This document shows positions 33,736 to 43,724 of a DNA stretch of 64,000 nucleotides, piece by piece; within the stretch, counting starts at the first letter, position 1; every line of letters starts with the position of its first letter. The notes under the pieces were generated by a model. The model saw only the letters and a list, made by a program, of their open reading frames with translations, searched no databases and had not been told where the DNA came from. The stretch is from NCBI GenBank assembly GCA_030530425.1, contig JAUMVA010000002.1, forward strand, positions 1 through 64,000, read 5' to 3'. A program made the position numbers and the translations under genes. This DNA is from Candidatus Saccharimonadota bacterium (GTDB lineage Bacteria; Patescibacteriota; Saccharimonadia; Saccharimonadales; Saccharimonadaceae).

Positions 33736-35202
33736 ATGAATCGGTCGCTGGATCTTAAGTTAAAGTCTTTACCGAACTCACCAGGTGTCTATCTGTACAA
33801 AAATGCAACTGGTGAGATTATCTATGTTGGCAAGGCTAAAGTATTAAAACGGCGGGTTAAACAATATTTTCAAAATAAGCATCAAGATATAAAAACGCAA
33901 GCCTTAGTACGGGAAATCGATGATTTAGAAGTTATTGAGACCGAGAGTGAATTAGATGCACTTTTTTTGGAGAGTGAATTAATTAAACGCTATAAACCAG
34001 CTTATAATATTTTATTGCGTGATGATAAAAACGTAACATATATTAAAATCTCGAGCGAAGTTTATCCAGTGATAAGTTATACTCGACAACCACTTGATGA
34101 TGGGGCGGAATATTTTGGGCCATTTTATAATGTCTATCCGGTTAAGCAAGCAATGCGTTATTTGCGTTGGATCTTTCCATATTTAACAAAGCCCTTAGGA
34201 TCAAAAACTAACTCGCGTTTAGAATGGCATATTGGATTAAATCCAAAGCTAACGACCGAAGAGCAGCGACAAAAATATTTGGCGGATTTAATGCAAATTA
34301 AGCGCTACATAAAAGGTGAGCGTCGGCAAATTATAGTTGAAATCGAAAAGGCTATGAAAATGGCGGCACGACAACAAGATTTTGAACTAGCAGCAAAATT
34401 ACGAAATCAAGTGCAAGCTCTGAAAAGTTTACAGCAAAAAGTGCGAATTATTGACGAGGAACAGTGCTTAGAACAAGATCGAGGATTACGCGATTTGCAG
34501 GAATTATTTCAGCTAAAGAAATTGCCGTCTCGGATTGAAGGTTTTGATATTTCACATATGAGTGGTACGAATGTCGTGGCAAGCATGGTGGTTTTTATAA
34601 ATGGGTTATCGGCGCGAGCAGAATATCGTAAGTTTAAAACAAAAATTGATCAGAATAATGATTTTTATAACATGAACGAAACTTTGAAGCGACGTTTTAA
34701 TGAAAAAAAATGGCCACAGCCTGATTTGGTATTAATTGACGGTGGAAAAGGACAACTCGGTGCAGCGCTTGCATCAACAGGCGGTGTCTGGCCAATGTTT
34801 GGTTTAGCGGAAAAGCAAGAATTAATTGTGATTCATAAAACACAGTCGCAAATAAAAATTAATGCTGTGAAATTAGCTGAATTAAAGGGAATAGTTTTTG
34901 ATGAAGGCAATTTTTGGGTATTGAGATTACCGGAAACGTCACCCGCATTGCGATTGCTAATTCGAGTACGTGATGAAGCACATCGATTTGCAGTTGGTTA
35001 TCATACAAAACTGAAAGTTGATGCTCAGACATTAAGTTCACTCGATCAAATTCGTGGAATCGGTCCGCAAACTCGACAAAAATTATTAAAGAAATATAAG
35101 TCATTAGCTAAAATTAAACAAGCGAGTCTTGATGAAATTGCGGAACTTATAGGCGCGCAAAAGGCTAGTTTAATCTGGCAAGCAATAGCTAATGACAAAT
35201 AG
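33736..35202 (+). CDS. uvrC: UvrABC excinuclease subunit C
   Basis: Makes the two incisions in nucleotide excision repair. GIY-YIG nuclease at the N-terminus (GVYLYKNATGEIIYVGKAK), UVR motif (QQDFELAAKLRNQ), RNase H-like second nuclease (IEGFDISHMSGT, LVLIDGGKGQL) and a tail with helix-hairpin-helix (IRGIGPQTRQKLLKKYKS). At about 488 residues it is shorter than the usual 590-620, mainly because the Cys-rich/linker region between the nucleases is reduced. Start ATG 33736 follows the pilin stop by one base; an in-frame ATG at 33717 is an alternative. Confidence 0.95.
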   Translation: MNRSLDLKLKSLPNSPGVYLYKNATGEIIYVGKAKVLKRRVKQYFQNKHQDIKTQALVREIDDLEVIETESELDALFLESELIKRYKPAYNILLRDDKNVTYIKISSEVYPVISYTRQPLDDGAEYFGPFYNVYPVKQAMRYLRWIFPYLTKPLGSKTNSRLEWHIGLNPKLTTEEQRQKYLADLMQIKRYIKGERRQIIVEIEKAMKMAARQQDFELAAKLRNQVQALKSLQQKVRIIDEEQCLEQDRGLRDLQELFQLKKLPSRIEGFDISHMSGTNVVASMVVFINGLSARAEYRKFKTKIDQNNDFYNMNETLKRRFNEKKWPQPDLVLIDGGKGQLGAALASTGGVWPMFGLAEKQELIVIHKTQSQIKINAVKLAELKGIVFDEGNFWVLRLPETSPALRLLIRVRDEAHRFAVGYHTKLKVDAQTLSSLDQIRGIGPQTRQKLLKKYKSLAKIKQASLDEIAELIGAQKASLIWQAIANDK

Positions 35203-35226
35203 AAAGTTTTTTGGTAAAATTAAACT

Positions 35227-35604
35227 ATGAAAAATATCAAACAGTTGTTTTTGTCGCGATTGATGATCAACTCGGTTTTGCTATATATCATTGTGTCGAT
35301 TTATGCGCCAGAATATCTATTAACTTTTCGCACGAATTGGGACGTTGTTCTCGGATTTTTCTTGATGGGCATTATTTTTTCGGTTTTAAATGCGGTAATT
35401 AAGCCGATTATTACAGTTCTAACACTTCCGGCAGTGATTATGAGTTTAGGCTTGTTTACATTGGTGATTAACGGTTTAATGATTTGGCTAACGGCGGCTT
35501 TAATTCCAAACTTGAGTTTAGGTTTAGGAAAATCAATTCTAGCCGGTGTGGTGATGAGTTTAGCAAATTTTTTGATTACTAATTTATTTGAAGAAAGGAA
35601 TTAA
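35227..35604 (+). CDS. Phage-holin-family-4-like membrane protein
   Basis: 125 residues, four membrane helices, with the family pattern LNAVIKPIITVLTLP and LGLFTLVINGLMIWLTA (PF04020-like). Such proteins are common bacterial membrane proteins of unknown role despite the name; there is no phage context. Leaderless: TAAAAT (35215-35220) ends 6 nt before ATG. It is followed immediately by secG. Confidence 0.85.
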   Translation: MKNIKQLFLSRLMINSVLLYIIVSIYAPEYLLTFRTNWDVVLGFFLMGIIFSVLNAVIKPIITVLTLPAVIMSLGLFTLVINGLMIWLTAALIPNLSLGLGKSILAGVVMSLANFLITNLFEERN

Positions 35605-35605
35605 A

Positions 35606-35821
35606 ATGAGCGGATTAGACTATTTAACAGTTGTTTCAGCGGTGTTGACGGTTTTGCTGATATTATTACAGCAACGTGGTGCAAGCTTAGGGGCTGGTTT
35701 TGGCGCTTCAGGTGAACTTTATACAACTCGTCGGGGAATTGAAAAACGTGTTTTTCAGACTACGGTGGTTACGACAACGGTGTTTGTAATGTCAATTTTG
35801 GCATCGTTAATTTTTCGATAA
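35606..35821 (+). CDS. secG: Preprotein translocase subunit SecG
   Basis: 71 residues, two membrane helices with the conserved loop VLLILLQQRGASLGAGFG, the SecG hallmark. Auxiliary subunit of SecYEG that eases protein export. Start ATG 35606 preceded by AAAGGA at 6 nt; the longer frame from 35588 overlaps the upstream gene. Directly followed by the membrane-tethered solute-binding protein. Confidence 0.93.
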   Translation: MSGLDYLTVVSAVLTVLLILLQQRGASLGAGFGASGELYTTRRGIEKRVFQTTVVTTTVFVMSILASLIFR

Positions 35822-35836
35822 AAATAAAGTAGCTAG

Positions 35837-37645
35837 ATGACTAATAAACAATTGCAAAAACCAGATTGGGGCGGTTTTGAACCATCAAGTTATGATCAGA
35901 ATAACTTAATCGAGCGATTTCGACGTGCTGAGACTAAAATATCTGATCATGCTAATCAATTTGTGATTAGCCGCTGGCGTAAAATAAATGAAGTTCGTCG
36001 TCCTATTATACTTTGGACCTTGTTAATCGTGACTATTCTTGGAGCAATGGCGATTGATTTGATATTTGGACAAAAACGTTATCAAACGCAGTCTTTGGCG
36101 AATAACTCAACTTTAGTCGAGGGGGCGGTTGGTAAAATTTCGTCATTAAATCCGCTTTTTGCTCAAACTGAAGCTGATGGACTAGTTGAAAGATTAATCT
36201 TTTCGCGACTTTATGAACATGATAGCAGCGGAGCTTTAAAAGGTGATTTAGCGCGGTCTGTAACGATTAGTGATGATGAATTAGTTTATACTATTAGGTT
36301 GCGCAATGATGCAACTTGGCATGATGGTGAAAAACTGACGGCTGATGATGTAAAATACACTGTTGATCTGTTTAAAAACCAGGCATTAAGTTCTTTTGTT
36401 GGACAAACTATGCGTGGAGTCAGCGTCAAGGTTTTAGGTGATTATTCTCTAGAGTTTAAATTGCGATCAGCGTATGCACCTTTCTTGTCGCTGTTGGATT
36501 TTCCGATTTTGCCACAACACATTTTATCTCGTTACGATCAAGCAAATTTGCGTGAAAGTGATTTTAGTTTTCAGCCAGTTGGCTCTGGCAAATTTAAATT
36601 TCAATCATTCCAAACTATTGATCAACAAAATCATGGTCAGCAGCTATTAACGCTGATATTTAATGAAAAATATTATCAGCATAGTCGAATTGAACGTTTT
36701 GAAATGAGATTCTACTCAACAACCCAAGCATTAGCAAATGGTCTAAAAACTAATGAGGTTAATGCAGTTACGAGCAGTTGTTCGATTAAACAAGGTGATT
36801 TTGGTCAAACCGTAAAAACCAATACTTTGACGTTAAATAATGCCGTCTTTGCTTTTTTAAATTTAGAGCATGATTTATTAAAAAACAGGGAGCTGCGGTC
36901 CGTTTTACGATCAGTGATGAATGTGGAGGAACTTAGACAGGTTTATTTTGCTCAGACTGGGGTTTATTCAGCTATCGATTTGCCAATTTTACCAGAATTT
37001 TTAGGTCCTTCGGTGGTTAAATATGCTCCGACCGTATTTGATGTTGAGCAAAAGATGAATGAGCTAGGTTATCATAAGACTGATAATACCTGGTTGACGA
37101 GTGATGATAAAAAATTGCAATTAACAGTAGTAAGTATTAAAGATAGTCAATATCAGTTTGTGGCTGAGTTCGTAGCTCAAAAATTGCGGCAGTTTGGCAT
37201 TGAAGTTGAATTAAAATTGATTGATACTAATAACGAAAGTTTATTTGGGGCTCAAGAGATCTTTAAACAAAAAAACTATGATATTTTAGTCTATGAAATT
37301 AATTTAGGAACTGACCCAGATGTTTATGGTTTTTGGCATTCATCGCAGGTTGGTTCGATGGGGCTAAACTTTTCAAACTATAGCAATAAGACGGTTGATG
37401 ACTTATTAGCGACGGCTCGTTTACGCTCTAATAAGGGTTTGCGTCAGGCAAAGTATAATAATTTTTTGCGTCAATGGTTGGACGATGTTCCTGCAGTTGG
37501 GTTATTGCGAAGTAATTTGTTTTACTATAGTTTGCCTGAAGTGTCGGCGTTAGATGGAATTACGAATATAGCTAGTGTTTCGGATCGTTATTATACTATT
37601 CTGAATTGGTCTGGCAACAGACAAGACTTTTACAAAACACCATAA
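35837..37645 (+). CDS. Membrane-tethered family 5 solute-binding protein (peptide-binding type)
   Basis: 602 residues. A cytoplasmic N-terminal stretch, one membrane helix (about 55-77), then an extracellular SBP_bac_5 domain with the family hallmarks (GKISSLNPLF, YTIRLRNDATWHDGEKLTADDVKYTV, QPVGSGKFKF, GLNFSNYSNKTVDDLL). These bind oligopeptides or similar ligands for ABC importers. It is anchored by an N-terminal helix, not by a lipobox cysteine, and no permease or ATPase is adjacent. In a host-dependent lineage it could supply peptides or have been redirected to an envelope function. Confidence 0.88.
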   Translation: MTNKQLQKPDWGGFEPSSYDQNNLIERFRRAETKISDHANQFVISRWRKINEVRRPIILWTLLIVTILGAMAIDLIFGQKRYQTQSLANNSTLVEGAVGKISSLNPLFAQTEADGLVERLIFSRLYEHDSSGALKGDLARSVTISDDELVYTIRLRNDATWHDGEKLTADDVKYTVDLFKNQALSSFVGQTMRGVSVKVLGDYSLEFKLRSAYAPFLSLLDFPILPQHILSRYDQANLRESDFSFQPVGSGKFKFQSFQTIDQQNHGQQLLTLIFNEKYYQHSRIERFEMRFYSTTQALANGLKTNEVNAVTSSCSIKQGDFGQTVKTNTLTLNNAVFAFLNLEHDLLKNRELRSVLRSVMNVEELRQVYFAQTGVYSAIDLPILPEFLGPSVVKYAPTVFDVEQKMNELGYHKTDNTWLTSDDKKLQLTVVSIKDSQYQFVAEFVAQKLRQFGIEVELKLIDTNNESLFGAQEIFKQKNYDILVYEINLGTDPDVYGFWHSSQVGSMGLNFSNYSNKTVDDLLATARLRSNKGLRQAKYNNFLRQWLDDVPAVGLLRSNLFYYSLPEVSALDGITNIASVSDRYYTILNWSGNRQDFYKTP

Positions 37646-37673
37646 TTTGTTATAATAGTGCGGTACAATTAAT

Positions 37674-37759
37674 GCAGGCATGGCGGAATGGTAGACGCGC
37701 TAGCTTCAGGTGCTAGTGGGAGTAATCCTGTGGAAGTTCAAGTCTTCTTGCCTGTACCA
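37674..37759 (+). tRNA. tRNA-Leu(CAG)
   Basis: Class II tRNA with a long variable arm. Acceptor GCAGGCA/TGCCTGT, anticodon loop TTCAGGT giving CAG, CCA encoded. A TATAAT box at 37651-37656 serves this and the next tRNA. Confidence 0.92.
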
Positions 37760-37768
37760 TTATTATTT

Positions 37769-37855
37769 GCACACATGGCGGAATTGGTATACGCGCTACC
37801 TTGAGGTGGTAGTGAGAGCAATCTCGTGGAGGTTCAAGTCCTCTTGTGTGCACCA
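37769..37855 (+). tRNA. tRNA-Leu(GAG)
   Basis: Class II tRNA, acceptor GCACACA/TGTGTGC, anticodon loop TTGAGGT giving GAG, CCA encoded. 9 nt after tRNA-Leu(CAG), same transcript. Confidence 0.92.
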
Positions 37856-37868
37856 GATAAAAGAGAAT

Positions 37869-37900
37869 AAATACCAGTGATTAAGTTTGCTGGTATTTTT
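37869..37900 (+). terminator. Terminator of the two tRNA-Leu genes
   Basis: AAATACCAG (37869-37877) with CTGGTATTT (37890-37898) and TT following. The next 125 bases (37901-38025) hold nothing I can support. Confidence 0.75.
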
Positions 37901-38025
37901 GATCTCAAATCGAGGCTGTGATTTAGACCGTAAGCTGTAATCTCTCGCAGAATTGAAATAAGTACAGAATACAAAAAGTTATATTTATTTTTTAGAGCGG
38001 TGGTTTTATGTTTATCTAGAAACAA

Positions 38026-38048
38026 TTAAAAAAACGCACATTGTGCGA
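38026..38048 (-). terminator. Terminator of tRNA-Val(UAC)
   Basis: CGCACA/TGTGCG hairpin followed by TTTTTTTAATTG on the minus strand. Confidence 0.75.
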
Positions 38049-38068
38049 TGATATTAACTTATATAATC

Positions 38069-38145
38069 TGGTGGGCGGTTAGGGACTCGAACCCCAGACC
38101 CCCTCGGTGTAAACGAGGTGCTCTAGCCAACTGAGCTAACCGCCC
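38069..38145 (-). tRNA. tRNA-Val(UAC)
   Basis: Acceptor GGGCGGT/ACCGCCC, T-arm GGTTCGAGTCC, anticodon loop TTTACAC giving UAC. CCA encoded. Confidence 0.94.
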
Positions 38146-38309
38146 GAATTATATAAATATACGTATATTGATAGGAATGGATCGCTACCAAAGTTCTTAC
38201 ATTATAACTAATATTGGTTAAATATGCAACCTAAAAATAATTTTTGATTAATACATTTAAAATTTCACTTGGTTTTTTAAGCGCGGTGATATAAAATAGT
38301 ATTGTCTGT

Positions 38310-38386
38310 GGGAAATTAGCTCAGTTGGCTAGAGCGTACGATTCACATTCGTAAGGTCACAGGTTCAAGTCCTGTATTTCCCACCA
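38310..38386 (+). tRNA. tRNA-Val(CAC)
   Basis: Acceptor GGGAAAT/ATTTCCC, T-arm GGTTCAAGTCC, anticodon loop TTCACAT giving CAC. CCA encoded. Divergent from tRNA-Val(UAC). Confidence 0.93.
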
Positions 38387-38451
38387 TTTAGATTTACTTA
38401 TTTGCGCTTTATGCGTATTTTTTATTTAAAATATTGTTAAAATTAGTTAAA

Positions 38452-40437
38452 TTATTCATCGCGCATATCTTTAATTGGGTTGCGGCGGAGATTACGTAAT
38501 AACGGCAAAAGCGCTCCAAGTATACCAACGACGATAATAGTTATCGATATTAGACCAAATATAAGCCAATTAAAACCAATGACGCTAAATCGTTCCGTTG
38601 AGTCATATGTACCAAATAACCAAATAATCTGTGAAGTTAAAGCTGGTGATAATTTAGCATTAATGATATTGGCAGTAATAAAAGCTAAGATAAAAGTCGC
38701 AAGAATGATTAACAGACTGGTCAGAAAATTATAAGTTAGATAAATTGAGCTGACGTCAAAGCGTTTGAAACCTATCGCTCGGAATACTGCAGTTTCACGA
38801 CGACTGTCAGCAATTAAACGTCCGACCGTTCCTGCCATAATAATTGTGGCGATTATGATAAAAACAATACCAACGATCTTTACTCCTCTGTAAAAAGCTT
38901 CTTTTACGGAAATCAAATCAGCCGCTCGAGAACCAAAGCTATTCATCATTAAAATCTTATTACCGTCTGGACAATTATCCGTTGAGCTGTCTATGCCGTA
39001 ATAATTTGGATGGCAACTTAAATGATCAACTACATGACGCACTTGTTTTGGATCGTCATACTCCATGAAAAATGTTAATGAACTATCGCTGTCATAATTT
39101 TTTTTGGCTATCGGTTGATGCTGCTCGTTAAAAATAGTCGAATCATAAAGCATTAAAATGTCTTTTAAATTAGTCAATTGAAAAAACATTTCTGTTGGTA
39201 CGATAGTGGTCATAAAAGTTTGACCGACAATAGTTTGGAGTAGCGAATTAACGAAATCTTGTCCATCCCAATCAATTCGGTTTGGTAGAGCTCCGACCAC
39301 TTGATAAGTTAATTCATGAGCTTTGGCTTCGAGTGGCGTATTATCAAATTCGTGATTAAAAATTGCAGTATTGGCAGCTAATTTTTTCTCGCTAGCGGTT
39401 CGGGTGTCTCTATTGATAGTCGGTATGACACATTTAAGGCTATCTGGTTTGTTATAAACAAGCTGATATGCTTTTCGTTCTTCGGTAGAACTTTTCTCAT
39501 AGCTGATGGCTGAAGCATAATTAGCATTGGCGATGGAATTGTACGTACAAGCGGTAAACTCAAGCTCGACAGCTTTTTCGCGAATTTCGCGGATGCGAGC
39601 TAATTGTTGATCAAAGGAGGCGTTTTTATCGAGTGATTTTATTCCAAGCATTGCCTCTAATTTACTCAATGGCAGCATAATCGGGATTTTACCGGAATCG
39701 GCTGTCCAGCGATGATTCTTGAATAGAAAAGTTTGATATAAGCTAGATGGAGCCAGGGGCAGAGTTTGCACATCTGGCGTGTTGTCATTTTTATACATTC
39801 CTTCATAGTGATATGGGCTTGTTTTATCTTCATTCTCAAAATTATATTTACGACTTTTGCTATCGCGATAAAAGAGTTTTAAATCAGGATTTAATGCAAT
39901 AGTTGTGGTGTGAAAAAGACTTTTTGCTCCGCTGTCTTGCGCAATTTTTTGAGCAGCTGTAAATGATTTATCAAATGTTTTGTCTATATTTTTGTTAAAA
40001 TAGCGCTCAGCAACCACAGAGTTTCTGTTAAAATGAAATTCTTTAGGCGATATCTCATTGAATGACTGATACGGCGCTAACTCCATACGTGCGCTTTTCT
40101 CGTTGAAATCTAAACCTAACTCAGTCGATCGTTTTTTACGAGCAGTAATTTCTTGATCAAGCATTTTATCAAGCTCTACTTGTTTTTCGATTGATACTGT
40201 GCCGAACCAATTCGACATTGATCTATCAATCACAACCGCGGTTACCATGTTACGAGAGTTTAATGAGCCCCGACTCATTTTGGTATAGGAAGTATTAAAA
40301 GTGCCTTCAAATAAGATTACTGCTAGAGTCAGAATACTAAACAATAAGCTGGAAATAATTACTGTTACAACAGTTCGGATTTTGCGCGATTTTAATTTTG
40401 TACGAGCTAAAGTTAAGCTATTGATAGGATTGATCAT
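38452..40437 (-). CDS. FtsX/MacB-type ABC transporter permease
   Basis: 661 residues. One membrane helix near the N-terminus (about 18-45), a large extracytoplasmic domain (about 50-510) and three closing helices (about 520-545, 570-595 and 620-650), the 1+3 topology of FtsX/MacB/LolC permeases. These convert cytoplasmic ATPase motion into mechanical work on envelope or secreted substrates instead of forming a channel. Its start overlaps the ATPase gene stop (ATGA), so the two make one complex. It has extra cysteines in the external domain (CTYN, KCVI, SCHP, DNCPDG). Confidence 0.88.
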   Translation of the reverse strand: MINPINSLTLARTKLKSRKIRTVVTVIISSLLFSILTLAVILFEGTFNTSYTKMSRGSLNSRNMVTAVVIDRSMSNWFGTVSIEKQVELDKMLDQEITARKKRSTELGLDFNEKSARMELAPYQSFNEISPKEFHFNRNSVVAERYFNKNIDKTFDKSFTAAQKIAQDSGAKSLFHTTTIALNPDLKLFYRDSKSRKYNFENEDKTSPYHYEGMYKNDNTPDVQTLPLAPSSLYQTFLFKNHRWTADSGKIPIMLPLSKLEAMLGIKSLDKNASFDQQLARIREIREKAVELEFTACTYNSIANANYASAISYEKSSTEERKAYQLVYNKPDSLKCVIPTINRDTRTASEKKLAANTAIFNHEFDNTPLEAKAHELTYQVVGALPNRIDWDGQDFVNSLLQTIVGQTFMTTIVPTEMFFQLTNLKDILMLYDSTIFNEQHQPIAKKNYDSDSSLTFFMEYDDPKQVRHVVDHLSCHPNYYGIDSSTDNCPDGNKILMMNSFGSRAADLISVKEAFYRGVKIVGIVFIIIATIIMAGTVGRLIADSRRETAVFRAIGFKRFDVSSIYLTYNFLTSLLIILATFILAFITANIINAKLSPALTSQIIWLFGTYDSTERFSVIGFNWLIFGLISITIIVVGILGALLPLLRNLRRNPIKDMRDE

Positions 40438-41258
40438 ATTAATTCTCCATCGTGTATTGTTAATCTTCGATCAGCAAGTTGTGCAATATTTTCATCATGA
40501 GTAACTATAATAATAGTCGTATTATATTCTTTGCGAACCTTGTGGAATAAATCAAGAATGGCATTGGTGTTGGCAGAATCAAGATTACCTGTTGGCTCAT
40601 CAGCAATTAAAATTTTTGGCTGATTAAATAATGCTCGAGCAATGGCAGCTCGTTGCATTTGACCACCAGACAACTCCTTTGGTAAATGCTTTAGGCGTTC
40701 AGATAAGCCAACGGCTTTTGCTAGCTCTTCAGTGCGAGCTTTGCGTTCTTTGTTGGACATTGAAAATATCATCGATGATACAGCAATGTTTTGTGCTAGT
40801 GTGAGGAATGGTTGTAAATAGAAAAATTGAAACACAAAACCAATGGTACGATTACGAAAATTGCTTAACTTCGCGTCGGATAATTTAGCAATATTAACGC
40901 CATCGATGATAACTTGTCCAGAGGTTGGTTTATCTAGTCCACCAATCATGTGAAGCAAGGTTGATTTGCCACTACCGCTAGTGCCAGTTAAAGCAACTAT
41001 TTCGCCCTGATAGATATCAAACGAAACATTATTGACGGCTGTTACTTTTTCTTTACCATTTCGATAAACCCTAGTTAAATTATTAACTGAAACTAAAGGT
41101 TTTGCATCAGTTGGCGGTATAAATCTTGGCTCGGTTCTGTTAAGCGGTATGGTTTGTTTTAGAGTTAGTTGCAAATCAGCATTAATCTGATCAAGATTGT
41201 TGTTATAAATTTTTAAAATTATTTTAATCAATTTTTGTTTAGTTAGTTGATTATCCAT
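40434..41258 (-). CDS. ABC transporter ATP-binding protein (MacB/LolD type)
   Basis: 274 residues with Walker A GTSGSGKST (92-100), Q-loop FVFQFFYLQPFLT, signature LSGGQMQRAAIARAL, Walker B ILIADEPTGNLDS and the H-loop IIVTHD. Energises the downstream permease. An N-terminal helical extension of about 55 residues precedes the ATPase core. Start set at ATG 41258: on the minus strand TATAAT ends 7 nt before it (leaderless), whereas the longer frame runs back through that promoter into the obg region. Confidence 0.93.
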   Translation of the reverse strand: MDNQLTKQKLIKIILKIYNNNLDQINADLQLTLKQTIPLNRTEPRFIPPTDAKPLVSVNNLTRVYRNGKEKVTAVNNVSFDIYQGEIVALTGTSGSGKSTLLHMIGGLDKPTSGQVIIDGVNIAKLSDAKLSNFRNRTIGFVFQFFYLQPFLTLAQNIAVSSMIFSMSNKERKARTEELAKAVGLSERLKHLPKELSGGQMQRAAIARALFNQPKILIADEPTGNLDSANTNAILDLFHKVRKEYNTTIIIVTHDENIAQLADRRLTIHDGELI

Positions 41259-41334
41259 AAGCTTAATTATAATGGAAACATGGCAAAAAAGCAAAGTTAA
41301 CTTTAAAAACAAAGACTGATTTGATAGAATATAA

Positions 41335-42639
<1,305 letters not shown>

Positions 42640-42707
42640 GTTCACTGCACAAGCGTCGCGATAAAAAATAATATTTTTGACATTTCTTATAAAATTAGAT
42701 TTTACTA

Positions 42708-42736
42708 TTGACAAAATAATAAGTATATTATAAAAT
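42708..42736 (+). promoter_or_regulatory. Promoter of the 42.8 kb orphan gene
   Basis: TTGACA (42708-42713), 17 bp, TAAAAT (42731-42736). The 65-nt leader holds a TAGTG/CACTA hairpin and AAAGGAGGG before the ATG. Confidence 0.85.
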
Positions 42737-42808
42737 ACTTGTAGTAGTGTAAAAACACTAAGTAACTAAAAAAGAAAATACAGAAGCCAAAAAAAGGAGG
42801 GCGATTCT

Positions 42809-43600
42809 ATGAAGAGTAATATTTTAAAGGTAACTTTAACAGGTCTGATTGAAAACCAGTCATTTTTTAATGATGACTTGTCTGAGGCTATAAAAGATTT
42901 AAAGTCTATTCACGAAGACCTGATAAAAACTGGCCGTACTGACCGCTTTACAAGCAGGTGGTTTGATGAGAAGCACTTGGAATTTTTCAAGTCATTAAAG
43001 AGCTTCAACTTTAAGTCCACTAGGAATGATGAAAGGTGGACGATTGACGTCTCAGCAGACATCGGTGAGATAAACAAAAAATCAGCTGAGAAAAAATTAT
43101 GTTTTATCCTGGCCAAGAAGGTTTTAGACTTAGATGATGATGCCGCCTTCATCATTATTCTTTCTGGCAAAAGGAAGATATTAGTAGGAGAGGACTTTAC
43201 CGATCATGAATACGTGCCAAAACTTATACCGTACAGGCATGTATGGATAACATTTGACACAGAACATATATATCAGGCATCAAAAAAATTGCTCAATATA
43301 GTTACAGTCGACCATCCGCTAGGCATAGGCGGTATGGTGTGTGAGTTCGATTTAAATTGGGCTTACGAAAAAACGGCTAGTGGCTATCAGATAACAATAT
43401 TTACGGACATCACCAAGTCTATATGTATAAAAAGGCTTGGCTGGTATGCCACAAGAGAGGTCATAAAGCAGGCTGAAGTTGTTATTTCTAAGGCCTGTCT
43501 ATTTTTCGAAAAAGGAGAAGAGCGTCCTAATTTCAGACTCTACGGAGTCTTGAAGAGACCAGATGGGTTCGCTCACGATCTTCTAGATTTATCATTCTAA
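42809..43600 (+). CDS. Orphan SD-led protein, 263 aa
   Basis: No family recognised. Soluble, mixed charge, several beta-strand-like segments (DDAAFIIILSG, HVWITFDTEHIYQ, YQITIFTDITKSI) and no membrane helix or signal peptide. Nine of twelve arginines use AGA/AGG, against almost exclusively CGN in housekeeping genes such as dnaJ and pyk. It is a self-contained unit: consensus promoter, leader hairpin, AAAGGAGGG, one gene, terminator. It shares this architecture with five other orphan units in the window. Confidence 0.75.
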   Translation: MKSNILKVTLTGLIENQSFFNDDLSEAIKDLKSIHEDLIKTGRTDRFTSRWFDEKHLEFFKSLKSFNFKSTRNDERWTIDVSADIGEINKKSAEKKLCFILAKKVLDLDDDAAFIIILSGKRKILVGEDFTDHEYVPKLIPYRHVWITFDTEHIYQASKKLLNIVTVDHPLGIGGMVCEFDLNWAYEKTASGYQITIFTDITKSICIKRLGWYATREVIKQAEVVISKACLFFEKGEERPNFRLYGVLKRPDGFAHDLLDLSF

Positions 43601-43620
43601 ATCTGTATTTTCTTTTAAGA

Positions 43621-43646
43621 AACCCGCATGTAATGTGCGGGTTTTG
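43621..43646 (+). terminator. Terminator after the 42.8 kb orphan gene
   Basis: AACCCGCA/TGCGGGTT stem followed by TTTGTCTT. Confidence 0.8.
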
Positions 43647-43724
43647 TCTTGTCATTAGATTATATCTTAAATGAAAATCTGATGTTATAGTAAAAACAGT
43701 ATCATCGTTGTGATTATTTCTATA

